Notes: a model not told the origin generated them from the sequence alone. A stretch of DNA of 64,000 nt from Microbacterium paraoxydans (GCF_020524545.1 NZ_JAIVLG010000002.1:372001-436000); one strand, 5' to 3'. Positions 55,607-64,000 are shown, counted from the stretch's first letter. Made by a program: numbers and translations.

Positions 55607-56854
55607 CTATGAATCCGCTAGTTCGGAGGAGGGCTTGGTGACCGCCTCCGGCCGCCCCATCCGCCACACGCTCGGCACCATCAGGGTGAGCAGCGCGACG
55701 GACGCGTAGACGATGCCCGAGGTCACCAGCACGGTCTCAGGATCCGCATGCGCGATCAGCCAGCCGTAGATCAGCGTGCCGACGGGCATCACGACGAAGC
55801 TGCCGAGCATGTCGTAGCTGGCGACACGGGAGAGCTTCTCGCCCGGGACGTTCTCCATCAGCGCGAGGTTCCATCCGGTGCTGAAGATCTCCGCGCCGGC
55901 GCCCGCGATGAACGCGGCCATCGCGAGCAGGACCACGGCGGGATGGACGCCCAGTATCGTCACCGGGATCGCGAACGCGGCGATGCCGATCATGCCGTAG
56001 CGCAGCGGCCTCCGCAGCGGGAACCACATCAGCAGCAGCGTCATCAGCAGCACGCCGACGCCCTCGGCGCTGAGCACCCATCCCCAGCCCGTGATACCGA
56101 GGAGGTCGTTGTTCTTCGCGATGTAGGGGCCGACGACACCCCAGGCGCCGATGTGGATCGCGTTCATCACCATGAAGGCCAGCACGACCGTCCACAACCA
56201 GGAGCGGCTCCAGAACTCCTGCCACCCGATCCTGAGATCGTGGAGCATCCCGGTGCCGCCGGCGTGCGACGGCGGCGGCAGCCTCACGAGAGCGAGCACG
56301 GGGATCGCGATCGTCCAGCCCGCGGCCTGGACCACCATCGCCCAGGCGGGGCCGGCGGTGGCCACGAGGATCCCGGCGAGGACCGGACCGCCGATCGTGA
56401 CGGCGGATCGGACGAACGACAGCATCGCGTTCGCCTGCTGCAGGTGCTCCGGGGTGGTGAGCTGCGGGATGATGCCCTGCATCGCGGGGAGGACGAAAGC
56501 GGTCGATGCGCCGTTGACGATCGAGAGCAGGATGAGCAGCGGGATCGTCGCGTTGCCGGTGAACAGGAGCACCGCGATCGTGCCGATGGACAGGATGTCC
56601 ACCACGTAGCAGGCCTGGATGATCAGGGCACGCGGCAGGCGGTCGGCGATGACGCCGCCGAACAGCACGAAGACGATGTTGCTGACGGTGAAGGCGGTGA
56701 GGACGAAGGACAGGGAGCGGGCATCGTTGTCGATCTCCAGCACGGCGAACGCGAGGGCGATCGACGACATCGAGCCGGTGATCATCGTGATCGCGCGCGC
56801 CAGGAAGAACCAGCGGAAGTTCCGGTCCTGCATCGCGGCGAGGCCGCGGATCAT
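55607..56854 (-). CDS. MFS transporter (DHA3-like exporter)
   Basis: A 415-residue major facilitator with 12 hydrophobic segments. It begins MQDRNFRWFFLARAITMITGSMSSIALAFAVLEI and has the A-motif loop VFVLFGGVIADRLPRALI between segments 2 and 3, like MefA/Tet(V)-type drug exporters of the DHA3 branch. The substrate cannot be named. It follows the aldolase gene of the aromatic operon but is separated from it by the REP-like repeat, so it is probably independent. Confidence 0.87.
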   Translation of the reverse strand: MIRGLAAMQDRNFRWFFLARAITMITGSMSSIALAFAVLEIDNDARSLSFVLTAFTVSNIVFVLFGGVIADRLPRALIIQACYVVDILSIGTIAVLLFTGNATIPLLILLSIVNGASTAFVLPAMQGIIPQLTTPEHLQQANAMLSFVRSAVTIGGPVLAGILVATAGPAWAMVVQAAGWTIAIPVLALVRLPPPSHAGGTGMLHDLRIGWQEFWSRSWLWTVVLAFMVMNAIHIGAWGVVGPYIAKNNDLLGITGWGWVLSAEGVGVLLMTLLLMWFPLRRPLRYGMIGIAAFAIPVTILGVHPAVVLLAMAAFIAGAGAEIFSTGWNLALMENVPGEKLSRVASYDMLGSFVVMPVGTLIYGWLIAHADPETVLVTSGIVYASVALLTLMVPSVWRMGRPEAVTKPSSELADS

Positions 56855-56902
56855 CTCACCGGCTCGCTCGTGCGCATCCGATCATCTTGCCACGGCGGAC
56901 AC

Positions 56903-56963
56903 CTTCGAATCGCGCAAATGGTCCCATCCAGGCCGCCGGAGCAGCCGGTTGCGCGATTCGAAG
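56903..56963. repeat. REP-like inverted repeat, copy B
   Basis: CTTCGAATCGCGCAA (56903-56917) and TTGCGCGATTCGAAG (56949-56963) are perfect 15-bp complements with a 31-nt loop. It begins 3 bp after the aldolase stop on the minus strand. Same arms and loop length as 6748-6809, but the loop sequence is different. Confidence 0.85.
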
Positions 56964-56965
56964 TG

Positions 56966-57766
56966 TCAGTAGCTGGCGCGGGTGATGCCGTCCGCGCGGA
57001 TGAAGCGTGCGGCGAGGGCCTCGGAGGCGCGGGCGAGCAGCGCCACGTCCGCGCCGACGGCCACGAAGTCGGCGCCCGCGGCGAGGTAGGCGTCCGCCGC
57101 GGCGGGGTCGAAGGCGTTCACACCCACCGGCTTCCCGGCTGCCGTGACGGCGTCGAAGACGGTCTTCACCGCAGCCGTGACATCGGGGTGGGTCTGCTGA
57201 CCGAGCAGGCCCATCGACGCGGAGAGGTCGGAGGGGCCGACGAACACCGCATCGACACCGTCGACCGCGGCGATCTCGGCCGCGGCTTCGACTCCTGCGC
57301 TCGTCTCGATCTGGACCGTGAGAGAGGTGTGCTGCGCGGACTCCTGGAGGTAGCGGTCGATGCGGTTCCACCGCGCGCTGCGTGCGAGCGCACTGCCCAC
57401 GCCGCGGACTCCCGCCGGAGGGTAGCGGGTGGCGGCGACCGCTGTCCGCGCCTCGTCGGCGGACGACACCATCGGGACGATCAGGTTCTGCGCGCCGAGG
57501 TCGAGGACCTGCTTGATCGCGACGACGTCGTTGGAGGGGACGCGCACCACCGGCGTGATGGGGTAGGCGGCGGCCGCCTGGAGCTGCTGGAGCACCGACT
57601 CGAGCGTGTTCGCCGAGTGCTCCATGTCGATCAGCAGCCAGTCGAGTCCCGACCCCGCGGCGACCTCCGCGAGGAGCGGGCTGCCCGAGCACACCCACAT
57701 TCCGGCGAGGGGACGGTCGGAGGCGGTGAGCTTCTCGCGGAACGACGGTTCTAGACGAAGCGGCAT
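56966..57766 (-). CDS. hpaI: 4-hydroxy-2-oxoheptanedioate aldolase
   Basis: A 266-residue class II aldolase of the HpaI/HpcH family that splits 4-hydroxy-2-oxo-heptanedioate to pyruvate and succinic semialdehyde. The family blocks are LAGMWVCSGSPLLAEVAAGSGLDWLLIDMEHSANTLESV, VVRVPSNDVVAIKQVLDLGAQNLIVPMV, IETSAGVEAAAEIAAVDGVDAVFVGPSDLSASMGLLGQ. The start is ATG 57766, overlapping the hydratase gene by 16 bp; a longer frame to 57997 is a shadow. It is the last gene of the homoprotocatechuate operon. Confidence 0.93.
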   Translation of the reverse strand: MPLRLEPSFREKLTASDRPLAGMWVCSGSPLLAEVAAGSGLDWLLIDMEHSANTLESVLQQLQAAAAYPITPVVRVPSNDVVAIKQVLDLGAQNLIVPMVSSADEARTAVAATRYPPAGVRGVGSALARSARWNRIDRYLQESAQHTSLTVQIETSAGVEAAAEIAAVDGVDAVFVGPSDLSASMGLLGQQTHPDVTAAVKTVFDAVTAAGKPVGVNAFDPAAADAYLAAGADFVAVGADVALLARASEALAARFIRADGITRASY

Positions 57767-58536
57767 GTGATGGTTCCCATCGGTCCGTAGTCGCACAGCA
57801 CCTCGTCGCCGCGCGACACCCACATCGGGCGTGTGAACGATCCTGCCAGGATGATCTCGCCCGCCTCCAATCGCGCGCCGTGCTGATGGAACTTGTTCGC
57901 GAGCCAGGCGACTCCCGTGGCCGGGTGGCCCAGCACGCCCGCCGCCACTCCGGTCTCCTCGATCTCGCCGTTGCGGGAGAGCACCCCGGGGACCCACCGG
58001 AGGTCGATCTCATCTGGCCGCTTGTGCACCGTGCCGAGAACCATCGCCCCGTAGGCGGCGTTGTCGCTGATCGTGTCGACGATCGTGCGGCCCTCGAGCT
58101 CGATGTGCGAGTTCAGCACCTCGAGTGCGGGGACGGCGTAGTCGATCGCCTCGAGGGCATCCTCGAGGGTGCAGTCGGGGCCTTCGAGCGGCTTCTTCAA
58201 CACGAACGCGAGTTCGACCTCGATCCGCACGTTCGAGAAATGATCGACCGGGATCTCCGCGCCCGACTCGTGGACGGTGTCGTCGAACATCACGCCGTAG
58301 TCCGGCTCGGTGATGCCCGTCGCCTGCTGCATGGCCTTCGACGTCAACCCGATCTTGCGCCCCACGAGGCGGCGGCCCGCAGCGATCTGCGTGTCGCGCC
58401 AGACACCCTGGATCGCGTAGGAGTCCTCGACCGTGGCCTCCGGGTACCGTGCCGTGATCCGGGGGATCACAGCGTGGGTGCGGTCGGCCTCGGCCAGCTC
58501 CGCGGCGATCCGAGTGATCGTCTCCTCTGACAGCAT
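57751..58536 (-). CDS. hpaH: 2-oxo-hepta-3-ene-1,7-dioate hydratase
   Basis: A 261-residue hydratase of the FAH-related family (HpaH/HpcG), with [55 protein letters not shown]-like metal loop ([10 protein letters not shown]) and [14 protein letters not shown]. It hydrates 2-oxo-hept-3-ene-1,7-dioate in the meta-cleavage route for homoprotocatechuate. It overlaps hpaI and begins 9 bp after the dioxygenase stop. Confidence 0.93.
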   Translation of the reverse strand: MLSEETITRIAAELAEADRTHAVIPRITARYPEATVEDSYAIQGVWRDTQIAAGRRLVGRKIGLTSKAMQQATGITEPDYGVMFDDTVHESGAEIPVDHFSNVRIEVELAFVLKKPLEGPDCTLEDALEAIDYAVPALEVLNSHIELEGRTIVDTISDNAAYGAMVLGTVHKRPDEIDLRWVPGVLSRNGEIEETGVAAGVLGHPATGVAWLANKFHQHGARLEAGEIILAGSFTRPMWVSRGDEVLCDYGPMGTITCRFV

Positions 58537-58545
58537 CCGTGCCCC

Positions 58546-59712
58546 CTAGAGCTGGTGGCCCAGCTTGTACTCGCCCTGCTTGTACTCCGGCATCGACTTC
58601 TCTCCCTCGTCGGCACGCGTGTAGGAGAAGCCGTCGGCGCCGATCGTGACCGCCATCTCGCTGGAGTCGGTGCGGGCCACCACGGGCTGCGGGTTGCCGT
58701 CGAGGTCGAGTACGAGCGAGGCGTCGGTGTACCACGACGGCACGACCGGGGTGCCCCACCAGTCGCGGCGCTGGTTGTCGTGCACGTCCCACGTGACGAC
58801 GGGGTTGTCGGGATCGCCCGTGTAGTAGTCCTGCGTGTAGATCTCGACGCGGTGCCCGTCGGGGTCGCGCAGGTACAGGTAGAACGCATTCGAGACGCCG
58901 TGACGACCAGGACCGCGCTCGATCGCGTCGGACCGGCGTAGAGCGCCGAGCTTGTCGCAGATCGCGAGGATGTTGTGCTTCTCGTGCGTGGCGAAGGCGA
59001 CGTGGTGCATCCGGGGGCCGTCACCGCCGGTCGCTGCGGTGTCGTGCACGGTCGGCTTGCGGCGCATCCACGCGGCGTAGACGGTGCCCTCCTCGTCCTG
59101 GATGTCCTCCGTGACCCGGAATCCGAGGTCCTGGTAGTGGCGCACAGCGCGAGGCACGTCGGGGGTGACCTGGTTGAAGTGATCCAGACGGACGAGCTCA
59201 CCGGGGGTGTGCAGGTCGTAGCGCCAGGAGAGACGCTCGACGTGCTCGGTGGCGTAGAAGAACTCGTACGGGAAGCCGAGCGGGTCGACGACACGGACGG
59301 AGTCGCCGATGCCCTTCACGAAGCCGTGCTCGTTGCGGCGGACGTCGCAGCCCAGCTCGGAGTAGAACGCGACGGCGCGGTCGAGGTCCTCCGGAGTGCG
59401 CACCCGGTAGGAGAAGGCCGCCACGGCGGCGATCGGGCCCTTGCGGAGAACGAGGTTGTGGTGGATGAACTCCTCGGTCGAGCGGAGATAGATCGCCTCG
59501 TCGTCCTCCTCGGTCACGTACAGGCCGAGGATGTCGACGTAGAACTGGCGTGAGGCGGCCAGGTCGGTCACGACGATCTCCATGTACGCGCAGCGCAGGA
59601 TGTCCGGCGGAGTGCTCTTCGGCGTCGCGACGGGGTTGTCGCTCTGGATCGGCGCCTCCTGGCTCACGTAGTAGCCGGAGGAGGTCAGGGTCTTGGCGGT
59701 CTTGTCGGTCAT
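58546..59712 (-). CDS. hpaD: 3,4-dihydroxyphenylacetate 2,3-dioxygenase
   Basis: A 388-residue extradiol dioxygenase that opens the ring of homoprotocatechuate. It closely resembles the Brevibacterium fuscum enzyme. The metal ligands by alignment are H178, H237 and E290 (RLDHFNQ, MHHVAFATHE, RVEIYTQDY); the acid-base His is H223 (TVHDTA). An N-terminal extension of about 23 residues precedes the catalytic part. The start is ATG 59712 (MTDKTAKTL); the frame remains open to 59907 with no gene-like sequence. Confidence 0.95.
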   Translation of the reverse strand: MTDKTAKTLTSSGYYVSQEAPIQSDNPVATPKSTPPDILRCAYMEIVVTDLAASRQFYVDILGLYVTEEDDEAIYLRSTEEFIHHNLVLRKGPIAAVAAFSYRVRTPEDLDRAVAFYSELGCDVRRNEHGFVKGIGDSVRVVDPLGFPYEFFYATEHVERLSWRYDLHTPGELVRLDHFNQVTPDVPRAVRHYQDLGFRVTEDIQDEEGTVYAAWMRRKPTVHDTAATGGDGPRMHHVAFATHEKHNILAICDKLGALRRSDAIERGPGRHGVSNAFYLYLRDPDGHRVEIYTQDYYTGDPDNPVVTWDVHDNQRRDWWGTPVVPSWYTDASLVLDLDGNPQPVVARTDSSEMAVTIGADGFSYTRADEGEKSMPEYKQGEYKLGHQL

Positions 59713-59735
59713 GTCAGCGTCCTTGCTCAGGGATT

Positions 59736-61235
59736 TCAGTTCTTGCCGAAGGTCGGGTTGTGCGAGTGGGCCGCGAGCGTGATGTGCACGCTCTGCTGAT
59801 CGGTGTAGAAGTCGATCGAGCGGTAGCCGCCCTCGTGGCCGAGGCCCGAGGCCTTCACACCGCCGAACGGGGTACGGAGGTCGCGTACGTTGTTGCTGTT
59901 CAGCCACACCATGCCCGCCTCGACCGACTGCGCGAAGTTGTGCGCGCGCTTGAGATCGTTGGTCCAGATGTAGGCGGCGAGCCCGTACTTGGTGTTGTTC
60001 GCGAGCGACAGCGCCTCGTCGTCGGAGTCGAACGGCGTGATCGCGACGACCGGCCCGAAGATCTCCTCCTGGAAGATGCGCGCGTCGGGGGACACGTCGG
60101 CGAACACGGTCGGTGCGACGAAGTTGCCCTCCTCGAATCCTTCGGGGCGTCCGCCACCGGCGACCAGGCGGCCCTCGGTCTTGCCGATCTCGACGTAGCT
60201 CATCACCTTGTCGTAGTGCTCGGGGTGCACGAGGGCCCCGACCTCGGTCGCGGGGTCGTGCGGGTAGCCGACCTTGACGCGCTGCGCCTGTGCGGCGTAG
60301 CGCTCGACGAACTCCTCGTAGATCGACCGCTCGACGAGAATGCGCGACCCCGCGGTGCAGCGCTCGCCGTTGAGGGAGAACACACCGAAGATCGTGGCGT
60401 CGACGGCGGCTTCGAGGTCGGCGTCGGCGAAGACCACGGCCGGCGACTTGCCGCCGAGCTCCATCGACAGGCCTTTGAGGAACGGCGCGGCGTTGCCGAA
60501 GATGATCTGTCCGGTGCGGCTCTCACCCGTGAAGGAGATCAGGGGAACGTCGGGGTGCTTGACCAGCGCGTCACCCGCGTCCTCACCCAGGCCGTTCACC
60601 AGGTTGAAGACGCCCTGCGGGAGGCCGGCTTCTTCGAAGATGCCGGCCCACAGCGAGGCGGACAGCGGTGTGAACTCGGCCGGCTTGAGCACGACGGTGT
60701 TGCCGGTCGCGAGCGCGGGGCCGAGCTTCCAGGACTCGAGCATGAAGGGAGTGTTCCACGGCGTGATGAGGCCCGCGACGCCGATCGGCTTGCGGTTGAC
60801 GTAGTTCATCTGGCGACCGGGCACCTTGAACGCATCATCGGACTGCGCCACGATGAGGTCAGCGAAGAAGCGGAAGTTCTCGGCGGCGCGACGCGCCTGG
60901 CCCAGAGCCTGAGTGATCGGGAGGCCGGAGTCGTAGGATTCGAGTTCGGCCAGACGGGCGTCTCGGGACTCGACGATGTCGGCGATCCTGTGCAGCACGC
61001 GCGAGCGCTCGCGGGGGAGCATCCGCGGCCAGGGGCCCTCGTCGAACGCGCGCTTGGCCGCGGCGACCGCGAGCTCGATGTCGGCCTTCTTGCCCGCGGC
61101 GGCGGTGGTGTAGGTCTCGTTCGTGACCGGGTCGAGGACGTCGAACGTGTCGCCGTCGACCGAGTCGACGAACGCGCCGTCGATGTAGTGCTGGATGTGG
61201 TCGGGGAGGTCGGCGGGGATGCGCGAATCGGTCAT
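59736..61235 (-). CDS. hpaE: 5-carboxymethyl-2-hydroxymuconate semialdehyde dehydrogenase
   Basis: A 499-residue aldehyde dehydrogenase. Visible motifs: LITPWNTPFMLESWKLGPALATGNTVVLKPAEFTP (cofactor), MELGGKSPAVVFADAD (catalytic Glu) and NGERCTAGSRILVE (catalytic Cys). The C-terminal FGGVKASGLGHEGG is also typical. HpaE is chosen over other dehydrogenases because it is between GntR and hpaD in an hpa operon. It overlaps the GntR stop by 4 bp. An open frame reaching 62054 is a shadow. Confidence 0.93.
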   Translation of the reverse strand: MTDSRIPADLPDHIQHYIDGAFVDSVDGDTFDVLDPVTNETYTTAAAGKKADIELAVAAAKRAFDEGPWPRMLPRERSRVLHRIADIVESRDARLAELESYDSGLPITQALGQARRAAENFRFFADLIVAQSDDAFKVPGRQMNYVNRKPIGVAGLITPWNTPFMLESWKLGPALATGNTVVLKPAEFTPLSASLWAGIFEEAGLPQGVFNLVNGLGEDAGDALVKHPDVPLISFTGESRTGQIIFGNAAPFLKGLSMELGGKSPAVVFADADLEAAVDATIFGVFSLNGERCTAGSRILVERSIYEEFVERYAAQAQRVKVGYPHDPATEVGALVHPEHYDKVMSYVEIGKTEGRLVAGGGRPEGFEEGNFVAPTVFADVSPDARIFQEEIFGPVVAITPFDSDDEALSLANNTKYGLAAYIWTNDLKRAHNFAQSVEAGMVWLNSNNVRDLRTPFGGVKASGLGHEGGYRSIDFYTDQQSVHITLAAHSHNPTFGKN

Positions 61236-61918
61236 GACGGTTCTCCTGTCGCGTGAGCGGTACGGGTGTGCAGTGCATCGAGGAACGCGTCCCTCGTGCG
61301 CCAACGGTGGTTGCGGGCGGCGAGCTCGATCTCGAGCGGGTCGGCCCCTTCGCGGATGAGTTCGAGGATCTGCGTGTGCTCGTCGACCGAGTGGTGGGCG
61401 CGCCCCGGGACATAGGCGAAAGTGGTGTCGCGGATGCCGGAGAGTCGGGCCCAGCCCCGATGGACGAGGTCGAGCAGATGCGGGTTCGGACACGGGGTGA
61501 ACAGCACCGAGTGGAACTGGCGGTTCAACTCCGTGAAGCTGTGTGCGTCGAAGTGGTCGAGCAGTCGCGTCATGCGCTCGTTCACTTCCGCGGCCTCGGC
61601 GAGGGCGTCGGCGTCGAGCAGGGGAGCGGAGAGCGCTGTGGCCGCGCCCTCGACGAGCCCGAGGGTCTGCATGGTGTGCGCGTACTCGCTCTCGTCGACG
61701 AGCGTCACCCTCGCGCCGACGTTGCGCTCGAACGTGACGAGCCCCTCCGCCTCGAGACGGCGGATCGCCTCCCGGACCGGGACCACGCTCATGTCGAGCT
61801 CCTCGGCGATCGCGCCGAGCACCAGGCGGTACCCGGGCCCGAAAGTGTGCGCGGAGATGCGGGAGCGGATCCAGACGTAGGCCTGCTCCGACTTGCTGGC
61901 GCTGGCGACCGTGGTCAT
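61232..61918 (-). CDS. GntR-family regulator (FCD domain) of the hpa operon
   Basis: A 228-residue FadR-type GntR regulator. The winged-helix part is LGAIAEELDMSVVPVREAIRRLEAEGLVTFERNVGARVTLV (about residues 36-75), followed by the all-helical FCD ligand domain. It lies inside the operon, overlapping hpaE and the FAH-RraA gene by 4 bp each, so it is co-transcribed with the pathway and likely autoregulated by homoprotocatechuate or 4-hydroxyphenylacetate. Its operator could be the AT-rich site at 63435-63455. Confidence 0.9.
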   Translation of the reverse strand: MTTVASASKSEQAYVWIRSRISAHTFGPGYRLVLGAIAEELDMSVVPVREAIRRLEAEGLVTFERNVGARVTLVDESEYAHTMQTLGLVEGAATALSAPLLDADALAEAAEVNERMTRLLDHFDAHSFTELNRQFHSVLFTPCPNPHLLDLVHRGWARLSGIRDTTFAYVPGRAHHSVDEHTQILELIREGADPLEIELAARNHRWRTRDAFLDALHTRTAHATGEPS

Positions 61919-63381
61919 CGCGGGTCCCGGTCGGCGACGGCGGCGTCATAGCGGGCACGCCACTCCGCGTTGAGGGGGAACAGCCCGTCGACCGGGTGCC
62001 CGGCGGCGACCTGCTCGGCGATCCAGGCGTCCTCGATCTCCTGGGCCACCGCATCCGCGGCGACCTCTTCGGCCAGGGCGGGGGGAATGACGATCACGCC
62101 GTCGCTGTCGCCGACGATGATGTCGCCCGGCTGCACGGTCGCGCCGCCGCAGGAGATCGTCACATCCACGTCCCACGGCACGTGCTTGCGTCCGAGGACC
62201 GAGGGGTGCGCGCCCTGGGAGAACACCGGCAGGCCGATCTCGGCCACGGCATCGAAGTCGCGGACCCCGCCGTCGGTGACCACGCCGGCCGCCCCTCGAG
62301 TCTTCGCGCGGAGCGCGAGGATGTCGCCGAGGGTGCCCGTCGTGGCGTCGCCTCGCGCCTCGATGACGATGACCTCGTCTTCCTCGACAGCGTCGAAGGC
62401 GCGTTTCTGGGCGTTGTACCCGCCGCCGTGCGCAGCGAAGAGATCTTCGCGGAACGGCACGAACCGCAGCGTCTTCGCGGTGCCGACGACCTTGCGACCC
62501 GGGAGGTTGACCGACACCCCGTCGATGAAGCAGGAGTGGTGACCACGCTTGCGGAGCTGAGCCGAGAGCCCGGCGGTCGGGGCTTCCAGCAGCAGCGTGC
62601 GCAGTTCGGGGGACAGGCGGGTGCTCTGGATCGGCGCGAGACCCGCCTCCGCGCGCGAGCCCCAGGCTTCGGTGCGCTGCAGGTCGTCCACCGCGGGCAG
62701 CGACCCGAGGTCGCCGTCGAAGGGGACATCGCCTTGAGTCACGGTGGTGAGGAGCCGGCCCGACGTCGGGGCGCCGGGAGCGGTGGGGGCGTCCACCTCG
62801 ACCTCGACGACATCGCCGGGGACGATGACCGAGGAACCGGCGGGTGTGCCGGTGAGGATCACGTCGCCGGGATCGAGGGTGAAGTGCTGGGAGAGGTCGG
62901 CCACGAGCTGCGCGAGGGGGAAGATGAGTCCCGCCGTCGTGTCGTCCTGGCGGAGCTCGCCGTTGACCCAGGTGCGCACGCGGAGGGCTTCGGGGTCGAC
63001 CGAGCGGGCGTCGATCACGTCCGGGCCGAGCGGGGTGTAGCCGTCGCCGCCCTTGGAGCGGACGTTCGAGCCCTTGTCGTTCGCGCGGAGGTCGTACAGG
63101 CCGAGGTCGTTCGCGGCGGTGACGCCGCCGACGTGGGACCAGGCCTCGTCCAGCGGGACCCTGCGCGCGGAGGTGCCGATCACGAGGGCGATCTCCCCTT
63201 CGAACGCGAGCAACTCCGTGCCGGCGGGGCGTTCGACGGTGCCTCCGGAGGGAGCGACGGAACTCGTCGGCTTGAAGAAGTAGGAGGGGGAGGCGGGTCG
63301 TCGGCCGCGCTGATCGGCACGGGAGGCGTAGCTCAAATGGATCGCGATGATCTTGCCGGGGCGGTCGATGGGTTCCGTCAC
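61915..63381 (-). CDS. FAH-family enzyme fused to an RraA-like domain
   Basis: A 488-residue two-domain protein. Residues ~1-225 are a fumarylacetoacetate-hydrolase-type domain (ELLAFEGEIALVIGTSARRV, LRANDKGSNVRSKGGDGYTPLGP, DVILTGTPAGSS) like HpaG isomerase/decarboxylase. Residues ~255-480 are RraA/oxaloacetate-decarboxylase-like (RKVVGTAKTLRF, GTLGDILALRAKTRGAAGVVTDGGVRD), with the G-x-x-x-D and R-D metal and substrate residues. Classical HpaG is two FAH domains, so here the second half is a different fold. It is first in the operon. Probable job: decarboxylation and isomerisation of 5-oxopent-3-ene-1,2,5-tricarboxylate. Confidence 0.88.
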   Translation of the reverse strand: MTEPIDRPGKIIAIHLSYASRADQRGRRPASPSYFFKPTSSVAPSGGTVERPAGTELLAFEGEIALVIGTSARRVPLDEAWSHVGGVTAANDLGLYDLRANDKGSNVRSKGGDGYTPLGPDVIDARSVDPEALRVRTWVNGELRQDDTTAGLIFPLAQLVADLSQHFTLDPGDVILTGTPAGSSVIVPGDVVEVEVDAPTAPGAPTSGRLLTTVTQGDVPFDGDLGSLPAVDDLQRTEAWGSRAEAGLAPIQSTRLSPELRTLLLEAPTAGLSAQLRKRGHHSCFIDGVSVNLPGRKVVGTAKTLRFVPFREDLFAAHGGGYNAQKRAFDAVEEDEVIVIEARGDATTGTLGDILALRAKTRGAAGVVTDGGVRDFDAVAEIGLPVFSQGAHPSVLGRKHVPWDVDVTISCGGATVQPGDIIVGDSDGVIVIPPALAEEVAADAVAQEIEDAWIAEQVAAGHPVDGLFPLNAEWRARYDAAVADRDPR

Positions 63382-63434
63382 GGGGGCGCCTCCTCGCGCT
63401 CGTCTGCGTTGTCGTGCGGGACGCCTTGTGCGTC

Positions 63435-63455
63435 GTATTCGAAATCATATATCAT
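63435..63455. promoter_or_regulatory. AT-rich site between the hpa operon and the MHS transporter
   Basis: GTATTCGAAATCATATATCAT, the only AT-rich stretch in the 154-bp divergent gap. It contains ATCAT-AT-ATCAT and could hold the divergent -10 elements and the GntR operator. No clear long inverted repeat. Confidence 0.4.
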
Positions 63456-63535
63456 CGGTTCACCCCTCGGCAAGCATTTGGATCCGTTCCGCTGCGCGCC
63501 GTGACAATGCGGTCACAACCAGAAGGAGACACCCC

Positions 63536-64000
63536 ATGAGCGGGCAGTCACAGGATGGGTTCACGCCCACCGGAACCATCGCGACATCGGCGGATCGGCG
63601 CCGCGTCGTCTTCGCCACCGTCGTCGGGACCACCGTCGAGTGGTACGACTTCTTCATCTACGCCACAGCGGTCGGGCTCGTGTTCGGGCAGCTGTTCTTC
63701 GAGCCGCTGGGGGCGAACAGCGCGCTGGTCGCGTTCGCCACCGTCGGCGTCAGCTTCCTCTTCCGCCCGCTCGGCGCGTTCCTCGCCGGCCACTACGGCG
63801 ACAAGCTCGGGCGCAAGGCCGTCCTCATGTGGACGCTGATCCTGATGGGCGCGGCGACCGCCCTCATCGGACTCCTGCCCACGTACGAGACGATCGGGAT
63901 CACGGCTCCGATCCTGCTGGTGCTGCTCCGCATCATCCAGGGCATCTCCGCGGGCGGTGAATGGGGCGGCGCGGTGCTGATGGCCGTCGAGCACGCCCCG
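63536..64000 (+). CDS. MHS-family MFS transporter, 5' part
   Basis: The first 155 codons of a metabolite:H+ symporter of the MHS family (proline/betaine, shikimate, citrate-type). Signature: VVGTTVEWYDFFIYATAVGLVFG (segment 1) and the MFS loop GAFLAGHYGDKLGRKAVLM, then LRIIQGISAGGEWGGAVLM. The ATG follows AGAAGGAGA at a good spacing. It is divergent from the aromatic operon and likely imports 4-hydroxyphenylacetate or a related acid. The gene continues past the window end. Confidence 0.85.
   Translation, partial: MSGQSQDGFTPTGTIATSADRRRVVFATVVGTTVEWYDFFIYATAVGLVFGQLFFEPLGANSALVAFATVGVSFLFRPLGAFLAGHYGDKLGRKAVLMWTLILMGAATALIGLLPTYETIGITAPILLVLLRIIQGISAGGEWGGAVLMAVEHAP

Noticed and set aside
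61236-62054. Extension of the aldehyde dehydrogenase to 62054
   Set aside because: The added part is antisense-like frame noise through the GntR gene; MTDSRIPADLPDHIQ at 61235 is the family start.

Overview
The window reads as about 64 kb of chromosome from a high-GC Gram-positive bacterium close to Microbacterium (Actinobacteria, Microbacteriaceae). The evidence is the very high G+C, a PerM-PurN-PurH block as in other Actinobacteria, a monomeric NADP isocitrate dehydrogenase, DUF2510 and DUF6350 proteins, a DtxR/IdeR iron box, and many genes whose -10 element (TANNNT) lies only 6-9 nt from the start codon, which suggests leaderless mRNAs. No rRNA, tRNA, IS element, prophage or CRISPR array is visible. 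The taxonomic call is inference from protein families; no search was run.

Layout. 1-6.7 kb: the 3' end of a PcrA/UvrD helicase, an SseB-like protein, a LigD-type polymerase and an ATP-dependent DNA ligase facing each other, an FAD oxidoreductase and a Cys-tailed hypothetical. 6.8-13.5 kb: an acyl-CoA dehydrogenase with a TetR regulator, sucCD, a TetR/VOC divergent pair with a clear operator, and a homocysteine methyltransferase. 13.6-21 kb: a purine permease, perM-purN-purH, and an alkylation-repair pair (Ada-AlkA fusion plus Ogt). 21.1-25.1 kb: a promoter, a 21-codon leader ORF, a nested hairpin and then a heterodimeric ABC exporter. 25.2-31.2 kb: a coiled-coil membrane protein, a GNAT, monomeric icd, an L,D-transpeptidase and RidA.

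31.2-46.3 kb is an amino-sugar and D-amino-acid salvage region: a DSD1-type PLP enzyme, a single long ORF fusing an N-acyl-D-amino-acid deacylase to a GH20 hexosaminidase, a ROK repressor with an operator over its own start, a ROK sugar kinase, nagB, a GlcD-type oxidase, a NUDIX hydrolase, and farther on nagA plus a second cytoplasmic GH20. Inside it sits an ECF sigma factor fused to a zinc-finger/membrane/Pro-Glu-rich tail. The 694 bp between this sigma gene and nagA has no convincing gene but carries three copies of one ECF-like promoter (CGCGTAATGA-N14-CGTCT). One points at the sigma gene. Two point the other way into tandem, diverged units that could be structured RNAs. I regard this as the best candidate for an undescribed system.

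46.4-64 kb: glyA-folD behind a ZTP (pfl) riboswitch; an AraC regulator and an iron-siderophore uptake operon (binding lipoprotein, two permeases, siderophore-interacting reductase, ATPase) behind a 19-bp iron box; a DUF6882 protein; an MFS exporter; and a homoprotocatechuate meta-cleavage operon (FAH-RraA fusion, GntR, hpaE, hpaD, hpaH, hpaI), with a divergent MHS-type transporter cut by the window end. A 14-15 bp inverted repeat with a 31-nt loop occurs downstream of genes at two places 50 kb apart.
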